A stretch of 43,809 bases of DNA from Allosalinactinospora lopnorensis (GCF_000981225.1 NZ_LAJC01000052.1:1-43809), one strand, 5' to 3'. Shown: positions 8,755 through 17,752, counted from the first letter of the stretch. Made by a program: numbers and translations. Notes: generated by a model not told the origin, from the letters alone.

Positions 8755-9788
8755 TCACTCCCGTCCCGGGGGAGTGGTGCTCTCCCGTATCACCACCTCG
8801 CCGGCGATGGACACGCGGCGGGGGGACCCGGTCGGTTCCTCCTCCAGCGCCAAGCGGGTGGCCTCTTCCCCCATCCACTCCAGCGGCAACCGCACGGTGG
8901 TCAGCGTCGGGGTCAGATCGCGCAATGTGGGGATGTCGTCGAACCCGGCGACCGAGAGGTCCTGCGGTACCCGCAGGCCCGCGTCGCGCAGCGCCGCCAT
9001 GGCGCCGGTCGCCATGACGTCGTTGACGGCGAAGAGGCAGGTGGCGTCGGTGCCGGCGGCCAGCAGTTGGCGCGCGGCCTCGTAGCCGCCGTCGCGGGTG
9101 AAGGTGCCGTGCACCACGTTGTGCGACAGGAGTTCGGCGTCGGCGTCCGACAGGGCGGAGCGGAAGCCGTCCAGTCGTTCCTGCGCGGTGCGCAGGTCGG
9201 TGGGGCCGGCCAGGACCGCGAAACGGCGGTGGCCTTGGGCGGTGAGTTCCTTGGCCAGCGCGGCGGCCCCGCCCGGGTTGTCGGGGACCACGGTGTCGGC
9301 GGGCAGCCCTTCCTGGGAGACGCACGTCACCCGCCCGCCGCGGGCGATGAACGCGGTCATCTCCTCGGCCAGTCGGCGCGCGTCCTCCTCCGAGGTCGTG
9401 CGGCTCCCGGCCAGCACGACCGCGCGGGCGCGGTGCGAACGCAGCGTCGACACCAGTTCCGTCTCGCGCTCCGGATCGCGGCCGGTGGTGCCCAGCATGA
9501 CGACGAGCCCTTCGCCCTCGGCGCGACGGGTCACCCCCGCGGCGATGCTGGAGAAGTACGGGTCGGCGATGTCGTGGACGATCAGCCGACGAGAGAGCTG
9601 GAGTTGCGGGCCAGGGTCTGCGCGGAGGCGTTGGGAAGGTAGCCGAGCTCGCGGGCGCTGGCGGTCACGCGCTCCCGCAGTTTCTCACCGACCTGGCGAG
9701 TGCTGCCGTTCAGCACGCGCGAGGCGGTGGCCAGTGAGACTCCGGCCTTGCGAGCGACCTCTTCCAATGTCACGTGTTCGCTGCCCAA
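8755..9788 (-). pseudogene. LacI-family sugar-responsive repressor, split by a one-base frameshift
   Basis: The N-terminal part (9788 to 9582) is a clear LacI helix-turn-helix, VTLEEVARKAGVSLATASRVL, with the hinge NASAQTLARNSSSLVG. It then meets TGA at 9584. The periplasmic-binding-protein-like sensor domain continues in another frame from about 9583 to 8755 (GLVVMLGTTG, LFAVNDVMATGAM, LSVAGFDDIP). Inserting one base near 9585 (GGC-CTG instead of GGC-TG) restores an unbroken regulator of about 340 residues, the normal length, with the expected IVHDIADPYFSS after the hinge. The start is TTG 9788 after GGCGGGGG, or GTG 9773. As given, the protein would be only a DNA-binding domain. It should control the sugar locus on its left, and an operator-like site precedes it. 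Recent mutation and sequencing error are both possible. Confidence 0.85.
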
Positions 9789-9807
9789 GGTGACCCCCGC
9801 CTTCGTT

Positions 9808-9821
9808 GGAAAGCTTTTTCC
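9808..9821. promoter_or_regulatory. LacI-type operator in the regulator's own promoter region
   Basis: GGAAAGCTTTTTCC has the same GGAAA-N4-TTTCC layout as the site at 6643 but a central CT instead of CG. It lies 20 bp before the LacI start, which fits autoregulation. Confidence 0.5.
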
Positions 9822-9963
9822 CTTCGATAATAGTGCGAATTTCCGCACCAGTTCCCGCGACTTGTCGCAGCGGAAGGCGGTGGCCGGCGCTCCCGGCTCC
9901 GCGTATGCCCGCGCCGAGGCAGGCGAGGGCCGCGGACGGGTCGGGACCGCGTGCACCGGACGG

Positions 9964-10005
9964 CACCGGGGGCGCCCCGCAGCTCGCAGCGGGACGCCCC
10001 CGGTG
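9964..10005 (-). terminator. Strong hairpin terminator after the PepSY gene
   Basis: CACCGGGGGCGCCCC (9964-9978) pairs with GGGACGCCCCCGGTG (9991-10005), a 15-bp stem with one mismatch and a 12-nt loop. It lies just beyond the stop codon of the leftward PepSY gene. Confidence 0.75.
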
Positions 10006-10009
10006 TGTG

Positions 10010-11470
10010 TCAGGAGGGCCGCTCCGCCCCGGCCCGCGGGGGCGCCGCACGGGAGCGGCGCCGCTCCCGTGCCGCGACGGCCATGTCAACGGCGAGGAAC
10101 AGCAGCAGCGAGACGCCGAGCACCGGCATCAGGTAACCGATCCCGGCCGCGGCGAGCACGATCAGGACGCGGGTGCCGATCGGCAGGTTGCGCCATGCTC
10201 CGCGCGGGATCGGACGGCCCAGGGAGAAGCTACCGCCCGCCGTCGGACGCCGTTGCCACCACATGCGGTAGCCCCAGATCACCAGGCCGATGACCGACAG
10301 GGCGAGAGTGGCGAGCAGGAGCTGGTTGGCCAGACCGAAGAGCAGGCCCATGTGGGCCGCGATGCCCCAGGTGGTGAGCTTGGCCATCAGGGGGTAGTCG
10401 GCGAACCGCAGCTCCTCGACCACCTGGCCGCTGTGCGGGTCGACGGCGACCGAGTCCTTCTGCGTCGGCCACTGGCTCCGCGTTTGAGTGACCGCGTAGG
10501 CCGCGCCCTCGGCTTCGGGGTAGCTGACCTCCACGGGGCCGTCCAGCCCCGCCTCACGCGCGGATTCCAGCACCCGGTCCACCTCGACGCCGGCGCCGTG
10601 CGCGCCGTGCCCGCTGTGCCCGGAGTCGGGGGCCGCGGCGGACAGCGCGGGCGTCTGCCACTGCATCGCCTCGCGGATCTTCGAGATGTTGTCGCCGGCA
10701 TATGTCGACCAGCTGAGGCCGGTGGCGGAGAGGACGAGGAGACCGGCCGCGGCCCAGACCCCTACGGAGCCGTGCCACGACATCGTCCTGCTCCGGCCGC
10801 GCGCCTGGGAATCAGGGGCCAGGATGGCGCGCAGGCGCCGCTTGCCGCGCCGCTTCGACACCCACAGGGCCACCCCGCCGGCGGCGACCACCCAGACCCA
10901 GCTCGCCGCGAGCTCGCTGTAGAGATGCCCGGCGTCGCCGAGGTGTAGATTGCGGTGGAACTGCGCGAGCCAGGCGCGCACCGGGAGTGAGCCGCTGCTG
11001 CCGTAGCTCTCCAGCGCCCCGCGCACCTCGCCGGTGTAGGGGTTCACGAAGGCCCCGAGGCGGTGCGACTCCTCCATGCCGGGCACGTCGAGAAGCACGC
11101 GGGTGCTCTCGTCGGCCGCTTCAGCGGGGCGCACCCCGCTCAGCGTTCCCTCGGGATGGGCGGAGGTGGCCGCGGCCACCTGCTCGCTCAGCGGCAGCCG
11201 TTCCTCGCCCACCGGAACGTGCAGTTCGTCGGCGTAGAGGACCTCCTCGATCTGAGGGGTGAAGGTGTAGAGCAGGCCGGTTATGGCGGCTATGAGGATG
11301 AACGGCGCCACCAGGATGCCCGCGTAGAAATGCAGCCGCAGCAGCGCCGGGCGCAGCAGCGACCATGTGGAGCGCCGCCCGGAGGGAGGCGGCCCGGCGC
11401 GCTGGGCGTCCTCACCGGGAGGAGGGTCGGGTGGGGTGGGACTGACAGAGACATGGTGATGAGAGGTCAT
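10010..11470 (-). CDS. PepSY-associated TM (PepSY-TM) family membrane protein
   Basis: A 486-residue integral membrane protein of the PepSY-TM family, found in iron/siderophore reduction and in metal-linked electron transfer; no reaction is proven here. The start is MTSHHHV at 11470, after GGAAGA. Membrane helices are visible at about residues 45-68 (LHFYAGILVAPFILI), 190-210, 245-265, and a C-terminal group (LTTWGIAAHMGLLFGLANQLLL, SVIGLVIWGYRMWW, LIVLAAAGIGYLMPVLGVSLLL). Conserved His residues in HFYAGI, FHRNLHLG, WHGSVG and HMGLL could hold haem or metal. A His-rich loop, GHSGHGAHG, precedes the second PepSY-like part (KDSVAVDPHSGQV). The 204-residue membrane gene upstream on the same strand may belong to the same unit. 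Confidence 0.88.
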   Translation of the reverse strand: MTSHHHVSVSPTPPDPPPGEDAQRAGPPPSGRRSTWSLLRPALLRLHFYAGILVAPFILIAAITGLLYTFTPQIEEVLYADELHVPVGEERLPLSEQVAAATSAHPEGTLSGVRPAEAADESTRVLLDVPGMEESHRLGAFVNPYTGEVRGALESYGSSGSLPVRAWLAQFHRNLHLGDAGHLYSELAASWVWVVAAGGVALWVSKRRGKRRLRAILAPDSQARGRSRTMSWHGSVGVWAAAGLLVLSATGLSWSTYAGDNISKIREAMQWQTPALSAAAPDSGHSGHGAHGAGVEVDRVLESAREAGLDGPVEVSYPEAEGAAYAVTQTRSQWPTQKDSVAVDPHSGQVVEELRFADYPLMAKLTTWGIAAHMGLLFGLANQLLLATLALSVIGLVIWGYRMWWQRRPTAGGSFSLGRPIPRGAWRNLPIGTRVLIVLAAAGIGYLMPVLGVSLLLFLAVDMAVAARERRRSRAAPPRAGAERPS

Positions 11471-11600
11471 GATGCGTCTTCCGTGACAGCTCGACGCAGT
11501 GGCATGCGCACGCGTCGAGACGGACGTGATCGATGCGTCCGGGCGCACCTGGGCGCGCGGACGGAACCGCCGGGCATGGGCGCGCGGGCGGCGGTGAACG

Positions 11601-12215
11601 TCAGGTCGGGAAGAGCAGCGGCGGGCCGCGGCGCACCAGGATGTGCCGCAGGAAGCCCAGGGACGCGGACCCGGCCGCGACGCGGTGGTGCCACACCGGG
11701 ACGGAGCGGCCCCATGCCCGCAGGGGCGGGATGACCAGGACGAACAGCGCGTCCCAGAGAAGTCTGCGCAGAAGCCGGAGAAGAGTGAAGAGCGAGGACT
11801 CGCCCTGGCGCAGCCACCAGGCGCTGACCAGCAGGGCCAGGACGTGGGCGAGCAGCATTCCGGCACCGGCACTGCTGTCGGCGGTGCTGTCCGGCAGCAC
11901 CAGATGCCCGGAGCTGTGGATGCGGGCGAGCCCTGATACGGGCAGTCTCTCCGTCGGGTGGAAGACGGAGAAGAGGATGTGCAGCGCCATCTGGCCCCAC
12001 GCCATCCAGCCGCAGATGAGGCCGAAGCTTCTCTCCTGCGAGGCGACCGCGTATGCGGTCAGGAAGACCAGCAGGAAGCCCGCGGCCAGGCCTGCGAACG
12101 GCACCCCGTGGCCGGAGGCCAGGGCGTGCCCGCTCGCCGACACGCCGACACACACCGACGCGAACACGGCGGCGCGTGGTGAGCGTAGCGGCGCTCTCTC
12201 GGGCACGGCCGTCAT
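11601..12215 (-). CDS. Membrane protein of unknown function
   Basis: A 204-residue protein with about four hydrophobic segments: AAVFASVCVGVSASGHALASGHG, FAGLAAGFLLVFLTAYAVA, WMAWGQMALHILFSVFH and GMLLAHVLALLVSAWWL. Several His residues lie in or near these helices, and a basic C-terminus ends in GPPLLFPT. The ATG at 12215 was preferred over the GTG at 12233 because AGGTG lies 6 bp before it. The PepSY-TM gene follows 130 bp downstream on the same strand, so a shared role in metal or redox handling in the membrane is possible. I do not recognise a named family. Confidence 0.7.
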   Translation of the reverse strand: MTAVPERAPLRSPRAAVFASVCVGVSASGHALASGHGVPFAGLAAGFLLVFLTAYAVASQERSFGLICGWMAWGQMALHILFSVFHPTERLPVSGLARIHSSGHLVLPDSTADSSAGAGMLLAHVLALLVSAWWLRQGESSLFTLLRLLRRLLWDALFVLVIPPLRAWGRSVPVWHHRVAAGSASLGFLRHILVRRGPPLLFPT

Positions 12216-12317
12216 TGTTGCACCTAAGGTCACAAAACGGTAGCCCGATTCTTACTCTAAGGACACATATCGCTCCACCGCCGGGGCTCCTGGCCGGTGT
12301 CGCGGTGAGCACGACGA

Positions 12318-12351
12318 AACCGGTCCCCCGGCGGGCGCCGGGGGACCGGTT
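12318..12351 (-). terminator. Perfect 15-bp hairpin terminator of the aromatic-degradation operon
   Basis: AACCGGTCCCCCGGC (12318-12332) and GCCGGGGGACCGGTT (12337-12351) form a perfect 15-bp stem with a 4-nt loop, 20 bp after the flavin reductase stop. Confidence 0.85.
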
Positions 12352-12371
12352 CTCTCACGGCCGCGGGACGG

Positions 12372-12947
12372 TCACGTCAGCGTCGCGGCCTCACCGAGCG
12401 AGTACCAGGTTCTGTCCTGGTAGACGAGTGGTGAACGGGGGCGCCTGCCCGCCTGGACCTGGACGACGCGGACGAGGACCACGATGGAGCTCCCGGCCGC
12501 CATTCGGTCCACTACCCGGCCGCGCAGCCAGCTGTCCACTCCCAGCAGCACCGGCTCGCCGCTCGCCAGCCGGGTCCAGCTGTCCGTGTCGGCGAACCGG
12601 TCGATCCCGCCGGTCGCGAACCTCTTCGCCAGGTCCAGGTGCTCGGCTCCGAGCAGGTGGACCAGCACCGTCTCGGAGCCGGTGATCCCCGGTGTGGCCG
12701 AGGAGTCCGCGGCCAGGGAGAACAGCAGCAGGGCCGGTTCCGCGGAGACCGAGGTGACCGATGTCGCGGTCAGGCCGGCCGGCCCCGTGCCGTCGTCGGC
12801 GGTGACGATGGAGACGCCCGCCGGGTGGTCCCGGAAAACGGCCTTGAAATCCTCCGCGGCGACCGTGTCAGGCGAGGACGCGTCCGGTACGGAACGGTGG
12901 ACGTCTCTGGTCGGGCCGGCGGGCGCACTCGCGTTGCGGAAAGTCAT
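12372..12947 (-). CDS. Flavin reductase of a two-component monooxygenase
   Basis: A 191-residue protein of the HpaC/flavin-reductase-like FMN-binding family. It supplies reduced FMN or FAD to the monooxygenase encoded directly upstream. Typical blocks are FRDHPAGVSIVTADDG, GLTATSVTSVSAEPALLLFSL, and the C-terminal PLVYQDRTWYSLG. The ATG at 12947 lies 9 bp after AAGGTGA; a TTG at 12956 touches that sequence and is less likely. It is the last gene of a four-gene leftward operon and is followed by a strong hairpin. The gap to the monooxygenase is 43 bp. Confidence 0.93.
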   Translation of the reverse strand: MTFRNASAPAGPTRDVHRSVPDASSPDTVAAEDFKAVFRDHPAGVSIVTADDGTGPAGLTATSVTSVSAEPALLLFSLAADSSATPGITGSETVLVHLLGAEHLDLAKRFATGGIDRFADTDSWTRLASGEPVLLGVDSWLRGRVVDRMAAGSSIVVLVRVVQVQAGRRPRSPLVYQDRTWYSLGEAATLT

Positions 12948-12990
12948 GCGGATCAATCACCTTAGGCGCTGTCAGCGGGTGGTCCGAGTG

Positions 12991-14193
12991 CTACCGTCCC
13001 TGCTCCTGCAGGTCCAGGAAGACCCATCGGGAACCCGGCGCCAGCCCGGCCAGCCACTTGCCGCAGTTCTGCAGCACCACCGGCCCGGAGGTGATGTGCT
13101 GCGTCCCCGCGTTGAGATCGCGGAAGAACCGCTGCAGGTCCCCCCGCCGCAGGGCCGCCGTGGCCGCCCACTTGTACACCACCTGACCCGCGGCCTGCAC
13201 GGACCAGGTCGTGTGGTTCAGCGCCAACCGGGTCAGGGTCTCCTGCTCCGTGTCGAGGAGCTTCCCCCGATCCAGCATCGCTTCGTTGTCCGCCCAGACG
13301 TCCATGGCCCATGCGCGCGCCGCCCGCAGCTTGCTCTCCGCCTCCGCGTACTCGGCGTAGAACTGCTGGGTGTCCACCGAGGCGTTCGGTGTTCCGGTCT
13401 TCCTCGCGGCCAGGGCCTTCAGCTCGTCCAGCATCCGGCGACCCACACCGAGGGCCCACCCGGTGTGGCAGATCCCGGCCATGTTCGCCAAGCCCATGCG
13501 GTAGATCGCGCCGCCGATGCGGGCGTCCATCGTCGCCACCTCGTAGACGTGGCTGTCGGGAACGAACACGTCCTCGCAGGTGTAGTCGATGCTGTGGGTG
13601 GCGCGCAGCCCCATCACGTCCCAGTTGTCGATCAGTGTCGCCTGCTCCTTGGGGAACGTGAACACCAGGGGCCGGCCGGTTTCCTCGCACAGCGCCGCCG
13701 TGTGGATGTGGCTGGCCATGGGGATGCCGGAGGCGAAGTGCCAGTGGCCGCTGATGCGGTAGCCCCCGTCGGCCCTGACCGCTTTGCCGAGCTTGGTCCC
13801 CTGTCCGGCGATCAGCGCGTAGCGGCCGTTCTCGACATCGGGGTACAGGTCGCGGGACGCCTCCTCCCCGAGGTAGGCCGCCGTGGTGCCGGTGACCATC
13901 TGCACGGCCATGAACGCCCAGCCCGCGGAGGCGTCCGCGTAGGAGATCTTGGCGATGGTCTCGATCACCTGGCGGGGCGAGAACTCGTAGCCGCCCAGGA
14001 CGCGGGGGATGCCGATCTTGAAGGCACCCGTTCCGTACAGGGCCTGGACCACCTCGTCCGTGAGGCGGCCCAGTTCCTCGCACTCCTCGGCACGGTCGCT
14101 CACTATGTGGCTGATGCCGTCCAGCCGCTCCATGAGCGGCTGGAACTCCTCGCTTACGTTGATTCCGGTCGTGGCTGCGAGCTCAGTGGCCAT
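12991..14193 (-). CDS. Flavin-dependent monooxygenase, acyl-CoA dehydrogenase fold (group D)
   Basis: A 400-residue oxygenase of the HsaA/HpaB/DszC-like group, which uses free reduced flavin and O2 to hydroxylate a phenolic ring. The acyl-CoA-dehydrogenase-like domains are visible: helical N-terminus (about 10-120), middle beta domain (GYRISGHWHFASGI, about 145; DVMGLRATHSIDYTCEDVFVP, about 190) and C-terminal helical bundle (about 230-390). The family lacks the dehydrogenase catalytic Glu, in line with hydroxylation. The ATG at 14193 has AAGGA 9 bp upstream; the ATG at 14202 touches that AAGGA. The start overlaps the end of the hydrolase gene by 11 bp, which implies translational coupling. 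With the flavin reductase downstream it forms a complete two-component system. The substrate is probably a phenol hydroxylated to a hydroquinone (inference from the neighbours). Confidence 0.9.
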   Translation of the reverse strand: MATELAATTGINVSEEFQPLMERLDGISHIVSDRAEECEELGRLTDEVVQALYGTGAFKIGIPRVLGGYEFSPRQVIETIAKISYADASAGWAFMAVQMVTGTTAAYLGEEASRDLYPDVENGRYALIAGQGTKLGKAVRADGGYRISGHWHFASGIPMASHIHTAALCEETGRPLVFTFPKEQATLIDNWDVMGLRATHSIDYTCEDVFVPDSHVYEVATMDARIGGAIYRMGLANMAGICHTGWALGVGRRMLDELKALAARKTGTPNASVDTQQFYAEYAEAESKLRAARAWAMDVWADNEAMLDRGKLLDTEQETLTRLALNHTTWSVQAAGQVVYKWAATAALRRGDLQRFFRDLNAGTQHITSGPVVLQNCGKWLAGLAPGSRWVFLDLQEQGR

Positions 14194-15217
14194 GTCGTCC
14201 ATTCCTTGGTGAACGCCTAGCGTGGTCGAGGATCCAGGTAATGACCGGTTTGATCGTATGATCAGAATTCGACTCGAATGTCAGGCCGTGCCCGTTTCCG
14301 GTGATGCCGTACTCGGGAAGGTGCACGTGCTGGGCGCGGGCGCCCGCCGTGTTCAGGAAGTCGACGACGTGCGGCGCGAACCCGGCGAAGGCCGAGGAGC
14401 CTCCCGTCACCACGGCGACCGCCGTGCCGGCGAGAGCCGGGATGCGCAGCGTCGCCGGGTCGGCGTTCTCCGCCTCCTCGGGGCGGTGCAGCTCCGGGTC
14501 GTAGGTGATCCGGTGAGCGGTCAGCCCCCAAGCGAGTTTGCCGAAGCCCGGGAACTCCGCGAAGGCCGGACCCATCGGCTCGATCGCCGCGATCGCCGCC
14601 ACCCTGCCCGGCCGGGCATCGGCGACCAGCCACCCGACCGGTCCACCGGCGGAATGGGTGACCAGGACCGCCGGGCCGGTGATGTCCAGGAGGCGGCCGA
14701 GCCGGTCGGCGTCCATCCGCTGGGACTCGGCCAGGTCCGCGGGCAGCGGCCCCATTGGGCAGAGCAACTGATCGATATGGGGGGACCCGATCTCCCGCTC
14801 GTAGACCCACTGGGTCTGCTCCGGTCGGACCTCATCGGGCAGGAAGAGCGCTTTCGCCGCCTCGTACGGGAACTGGCCGCCCATGGCGCCGACGACGTCC
14901 GGATGGAAGGGCGACCGGCCGTGGCCGCAGCGGTCGACCACGTACACGGCGAAGCCCGCCTCCACGAAGCGGGTCGCCCATCCGGGACGTCCGTCAGGGG
15001 TGCCGGTCCAGTCGGTACCCTGCCCGCCGCCTCCGTGCACCAGCACGAGCGGGTAGGGGTGTGCGGTCTTCGGCGGGGCCTCCCAATGCACGAACATCGG
15101 GGCCCGCTGGACGGTGCCGTGCGCGGTCTCGACCCGCTCTCCGGGAATCCAGAAATGCCCGCGCCTTACGGTGATCTCATGGTCGACTGCCACATGCGGT
15201 GCCGGCTGGGGTGCCAT
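14183..15217 (-). CDS. Alpha/beta hydrolase in the aromatic-degradation operon
   Basis: A 344-residue alpha/beta hydrolase. The oxyanion region is LVHGGGGQGTDW, the nucleophile elbow is THSAGG (Ser in the middle), and the catalytic His is probably in GNGHGLTF near residue 312. GHGRSPFHPD marks the turn after strand 4. The start ATG at 15217 has GGAGG 7 bp upstream. It may hydrolyse an ester substrate to the phenol, or act on the ring-cleavage product as meta-cleavage product hydrolases do; sequence alone cannot decide. It sits between the ring-cleavage dioxygenase (48-bp gap) and the monooxygenase (overlap). Confidence 0.88.
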   Translation of the reverse strand: MAPQPAPHVAVDHEITVRRGHFWIPGERVETAHGTVQRAPMFVHWEAPPKTAHPYPLVLVHGGGGQGTDWTGTPDGRPGWATRFVEAGFAVYVVDRCGHGRSPFHPDVVGAMGGQFPYEAAKALFLPDEVRPEQTQWVYEREIGSPHIDQLLCPMGPLPADLAESQRMDADRLGRLLDITGPAVLVTHSAGGPVGWLVADARPGRVAAIAAIEPMGPAFAEFPGFGKLAWGLTAHRITYDPELHRPEEAENADPATLRIPALAGTAVAVVTGGSSAFAGFAPHVVDFLNTAGARAQHVHLPEYGITGNGHGLTFESNSDHTIKPVITWILDHARRSPRNGRHGH

Positions 15218-15265
15218 CGCACAACCTCCGAGCTCGCCCGGATCTGCTGACCGGTGTCGAGCCGA

Positions 15266-16219
15266 CTAGATATCGATCGGTTCCAGTCGGCTGAAGATCT
15301 CCTCGCGGCGGTGTTCGAACTGCTCGGGTAGCTGGAACCTGGTTCCCAGCTCCTTCGGCGACTCGTCGCAGTGCCAGCCGCCCTCCTCGTGGGTGACAGC
15401 GAGCTCGAAGAGGGCCCCGCCCGGCGTGCGGACGTAGACGCTCTTGAAGTACTTGCGGTCCTTCAGTTCGGAGATGTCGGTGTAGCCGCGCCCTTCGATC
15501 TCGAACTTGACGTCGTTCTGGTTGCTCAGCGTTCCGACGTTCCAGGCGAAATGGTGGCAGGTGCCGGCCCCGAAACCCCAGGTGCCCTGGTCGTCCTTGC
15601 GGTTGACGGTGAGTTCCAGGTGGTTTCCGTGCTTCCGGTCGCCGATCTGCAGGAAGGCCCGGTCGCCCTCCTCCAGGAGCCGGTCCCGGGAGTGGAAGGA
15701 TTCGTTGGCGAACTCCACCATGCGCTCAGGGGTGGAGACGTGCAGGCCGACGCCGTGGATCCCGTGGATGGCGTGCTCCTGCGGAACGCCGTGGCCGGTG
15801 TGGCCGACGCGCTCGTCGCCGGTGTTGCCGACGAGCACGTACTCGATCCCCGACGGGTGGCGGAACGCCAGCCGGCGCTGCCCGAGCACCTCGATGTTCC
15901 CGACCGCGACGCCGTGCCCGGTCAACCGTTCGTGCCAGTAGTCCATCGACTCGTGGGGGACCGACAGCAGTACCTCGCGGGCCTGGTTGGTGCCGCGCTT
16001 GCCGTAGAACCCCGCCTGCGCCCACGGAAACGTGGTGACCACGCTGGACGGATCACCGGTGGCGTTCGAGTAGTACAGGTGGTAGATCGGGAGTGAGCCG
16101 TCGAACAGCACCGTGCGTTTGATCAGGCGCATACCGAGGATCCTGACGTGGAAGTCCACGTCCTCCTGCGCGCCCGCCACCGAAAGGGTCACATGGTGCG
16201 AACCCTCGACGTAAGCCAT
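15266..16219 (-). CDS. Ring-cleaving dioxygenase, VOC superfamily (PcpA/LinE-like hydroquinone dioxygenase)
   Basis: A 317-residue two-module vicinal-oxygen-chelate protein. In the PcpA/LinE/MhqO group, Fe(II) is held by two His and one Glu, and the enzymes open para-hydroquinones between carbons 1 and 2. Matching candidate ligands are His9 (GSHHVTL), His222 or His223 (CHHFAWN) and Glu272 (LFELAV). Both VOC repeats can be seen, with the second starting at about GIHGVGLHV. The ATG at 16219 follows GAGGA (AACGAGGAGGAACGCA). It is the first gene of the leftward operon and lies divergent from maleylacetate reductase. Products of this class feed maleylacetate or 4-hydroxymuconic semialdehyde to the beta-ketoadipate route, which fits the neighbour. 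Catechol-type specificity cannot be excluded. Confidence 0.88.
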   Translation of the reverse strand: MAYVEGSHHVTLSVAGAQEDVDFHVRILGMRLIKRTVLFDGSLPIYHLYYSNATGDPSSVVTTFPWAQAGFYGKRGTNQAREVLLSVPHESMDYWHERLTGHGVAVGNIEVLGQRRLAFRHPSGIEYVLVGNTGDERVGHTGHGVPQEHAIHGIHGVGLHVSTPERMVEFANESFHSRDRLLEEGDRAFLQIGDRKHGNHLELTVNRKDDQGTWGFGAGTCHHFAWNVGTLSNQNDVKFEIEGRGYTDISELKDRKYFKSVYVRTPGGALFELAVTHEEGGWHCDESPKELGTRFQLPEQFEHRREEIFSRLEPIDI

Positions 16220-16654
16220 TGCGTTCCTCCTCGTTGAAAGCCGGTGCCACGCCTGGCCCCGCAGTCGGTTCGGGAGCGGCGCCGGCTGCGTACAGGTGGC
16301 ATGCTAGGAAGCGCCGTGGAGGAATCCATCGGTCGCGAGCGCAGAGGAATGTCGAGTGCGCGCACGAATTGCCCGAGCCCCGCGGTCACAGACGGGTCGG
16401 CCCGCGGTCGCCGCGCCGGGCCGCCGCACCGGCGCGAGGACTGCTGCGGGGCGCGCACGATTGCGCCGTCAGGCGCGTCCTCCGCGGGTTCGGGCGTGAG
16501 CCGGCCCCGGAAGTTCTCTTGCGCGGAAGATGTTCGCTCCCTATTCTCGGGCTGTGACCGGGCCGGGATCGCGCGGGACCGACGCCTCCTCGGTCGGAGC
16601 GCGGCCACTCCCGTGCGGAACGGTCCGCGCAACGCGACGGGGGGATCGAGCCCG
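16220..16654. other. Divergent intergenic region of the aromatic-degradation cluster
   Basis: 435 bp separate the leftward dioxygenase operon from the rightward maleylacetate reductase. No coding frame in it has convincing protein character, and no clear repeat or consensus promoter was found. It must hold the promoters of both units and probably the target of the AraC regulator. Confidence 0.5.
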
Positions 16655-17752
16655 ATGAGGTCTTTCGTGCACACCGCCTACCCGGCGCGGGTGGTGTTCG
16701 GCGCGGGCACCCTCGCGCGGGTCGGCGACGAGGTGGAGCGGCTCGGCTGCTCGCGCGCGCTCGTCGCGGCCGGCCCGTCGTTGGCCGATACCGCCACGCG
16801 GCTGGGCGACACTCTGGGGCCGCTCGCCGCGGCGCGGTTCACCGGGGCGGCGATGCACACGCCGGTCGAGGTCACCGAGGAGGCCCTGGAGGTCGCGCGC
16901 GAGCACGCGGTGGACTGCGTGGTGGCCGTGGGCGGTGGATCGACGACCGGGCTGGCCAAGGCGATCGCGCTGCGCACGGGGATTCCCCAGGTCGTCCTGC
17001 CGACGACCTACTCCGGATCCGAGGTCACACCCGTGCTCGGAGAGACGTCGCAGGGGGAGAAGACGACCCGGTCCGCGGTCGAGGTGCTTCCCGAGACCGT
17101 GGTCTACGACGTCGAACTGACGCTCGGCCTGCCGGTCGGGCTGTCGGTCACCAGCGGTGTCAACGCGATGGCCCACGCGGTGGAGGCGCTCTACTCCGAG
17201 CAGGCGAACCCGGTGATCGACGGGTTCGCGCTCGACGCGATCACCCGGATGGCCCGCGCGCTGCCCGCGATCGCCGCGGACCCCTCCGACGTGGACGGCC
17301 GGGCGGACGCGCTGCACGCGGCGTGGCTGGCGGGCACGTGCCTGGCCTCGGTGGGCATGGGGCTGCACCACAAGCTCTGCCACACGCTGGGCGGAATGTT
17401 CGGCCTGCCGCATGCTGAGACCCACACCGTCGTCCTCCCGCACGCCATGGCCTACAACGCGCCCGCGGCGCCGGAAACCATGTGCCGCGTGGCCGAGGCG
17501 CTGGGCACGTGCGACGCCCCGGCCGCGGTCCACGACCTGGTCGCCTCGTTGGGCGGTCCGACCTCGCTGGACGAGGTGGGCCTGCCCGAGTCCGAGCTGG
17601 GCAGAGCGGCCGAACTGGCGGTGGCGAAGCCCTACCCGAACCCCCGGGAGCTGACCCTCGCGGGAATCACCGGACTGCTCGAGGGCGCGTGGAGGGGACG
17701 CCGGCCGCGCGATCGGGGGCTCATCGATGCCGCACGGGACACTGAACACTGA
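16655..17752 (+). CDS. Maleylacetate reductase (iron-type alcohol dehydrogenase family)
   Basis: A 365-residue group III alcohol dehydrogenase-like enzyme that reduces maleylacetate to 3-oxoadipate with NAD(P)H. Diagnostic features are the nucleotide-binding GGGSTTGLAKA (about residue 90), the TTYSGSEVTP motif typical of maleylacetate reductases (about 118), and the His-rich metal/active-site region GLHHKLCHTLGGMFGLPHAETH (about 232-252). The ATG at 16655 was preferred over longer in-frame starts because conserved sequence begins right after it (FVHTAYPARVVFGAG) and a GGGGGG run lies about 10 bp upstream. With the dioxygenase it completes a hydroquinone-type lower pathway. Confidence 0.92.
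   Translation: MRSFVHTAYPARVVFGAGTLARVGDEVERLGCSRALVAAGPSLADTATRLGDTLGPLAAARFTGAAMHTPVEVTEEALEVAREHAVDCVVAVGGGSTTGLAKAIALRTGIPQVVLPTTYSGSEVTPVLGETSQGEKTTRSAVEVLPETVVYDVELTLGLPVGLSVTSGVNAMAHAVEALYSEQANPVIDGFALDAITRMARALPAIAADPSDVDGRADALHAAWLAGTCLASVGMGLHHKLCHTLGGMFGLPHAETHTVVLPHAMAYNAPAAPETMCRVAEALGTCDAPAAVHDLVASLGGPTSLDEVGLPESELGRAAELAVAKPYPNPRELTLAGITGLLEGAWRGRRPRDRGLIDAARDTEH

Noticed and set aside
12216-12300. Possible iron box (TTAGGT-like) before the membrane gene at 12215
   Set aside because: Only one half matches; CTTAGAG and TTAGGT do not form the expected 19-bp palindrome.
16244-16654. Extended N-terminus of maleylacetate reductase from 16244
   Set aside because: The added 137 residues have no similarity pattern and family members begin at the ATG at 16655.
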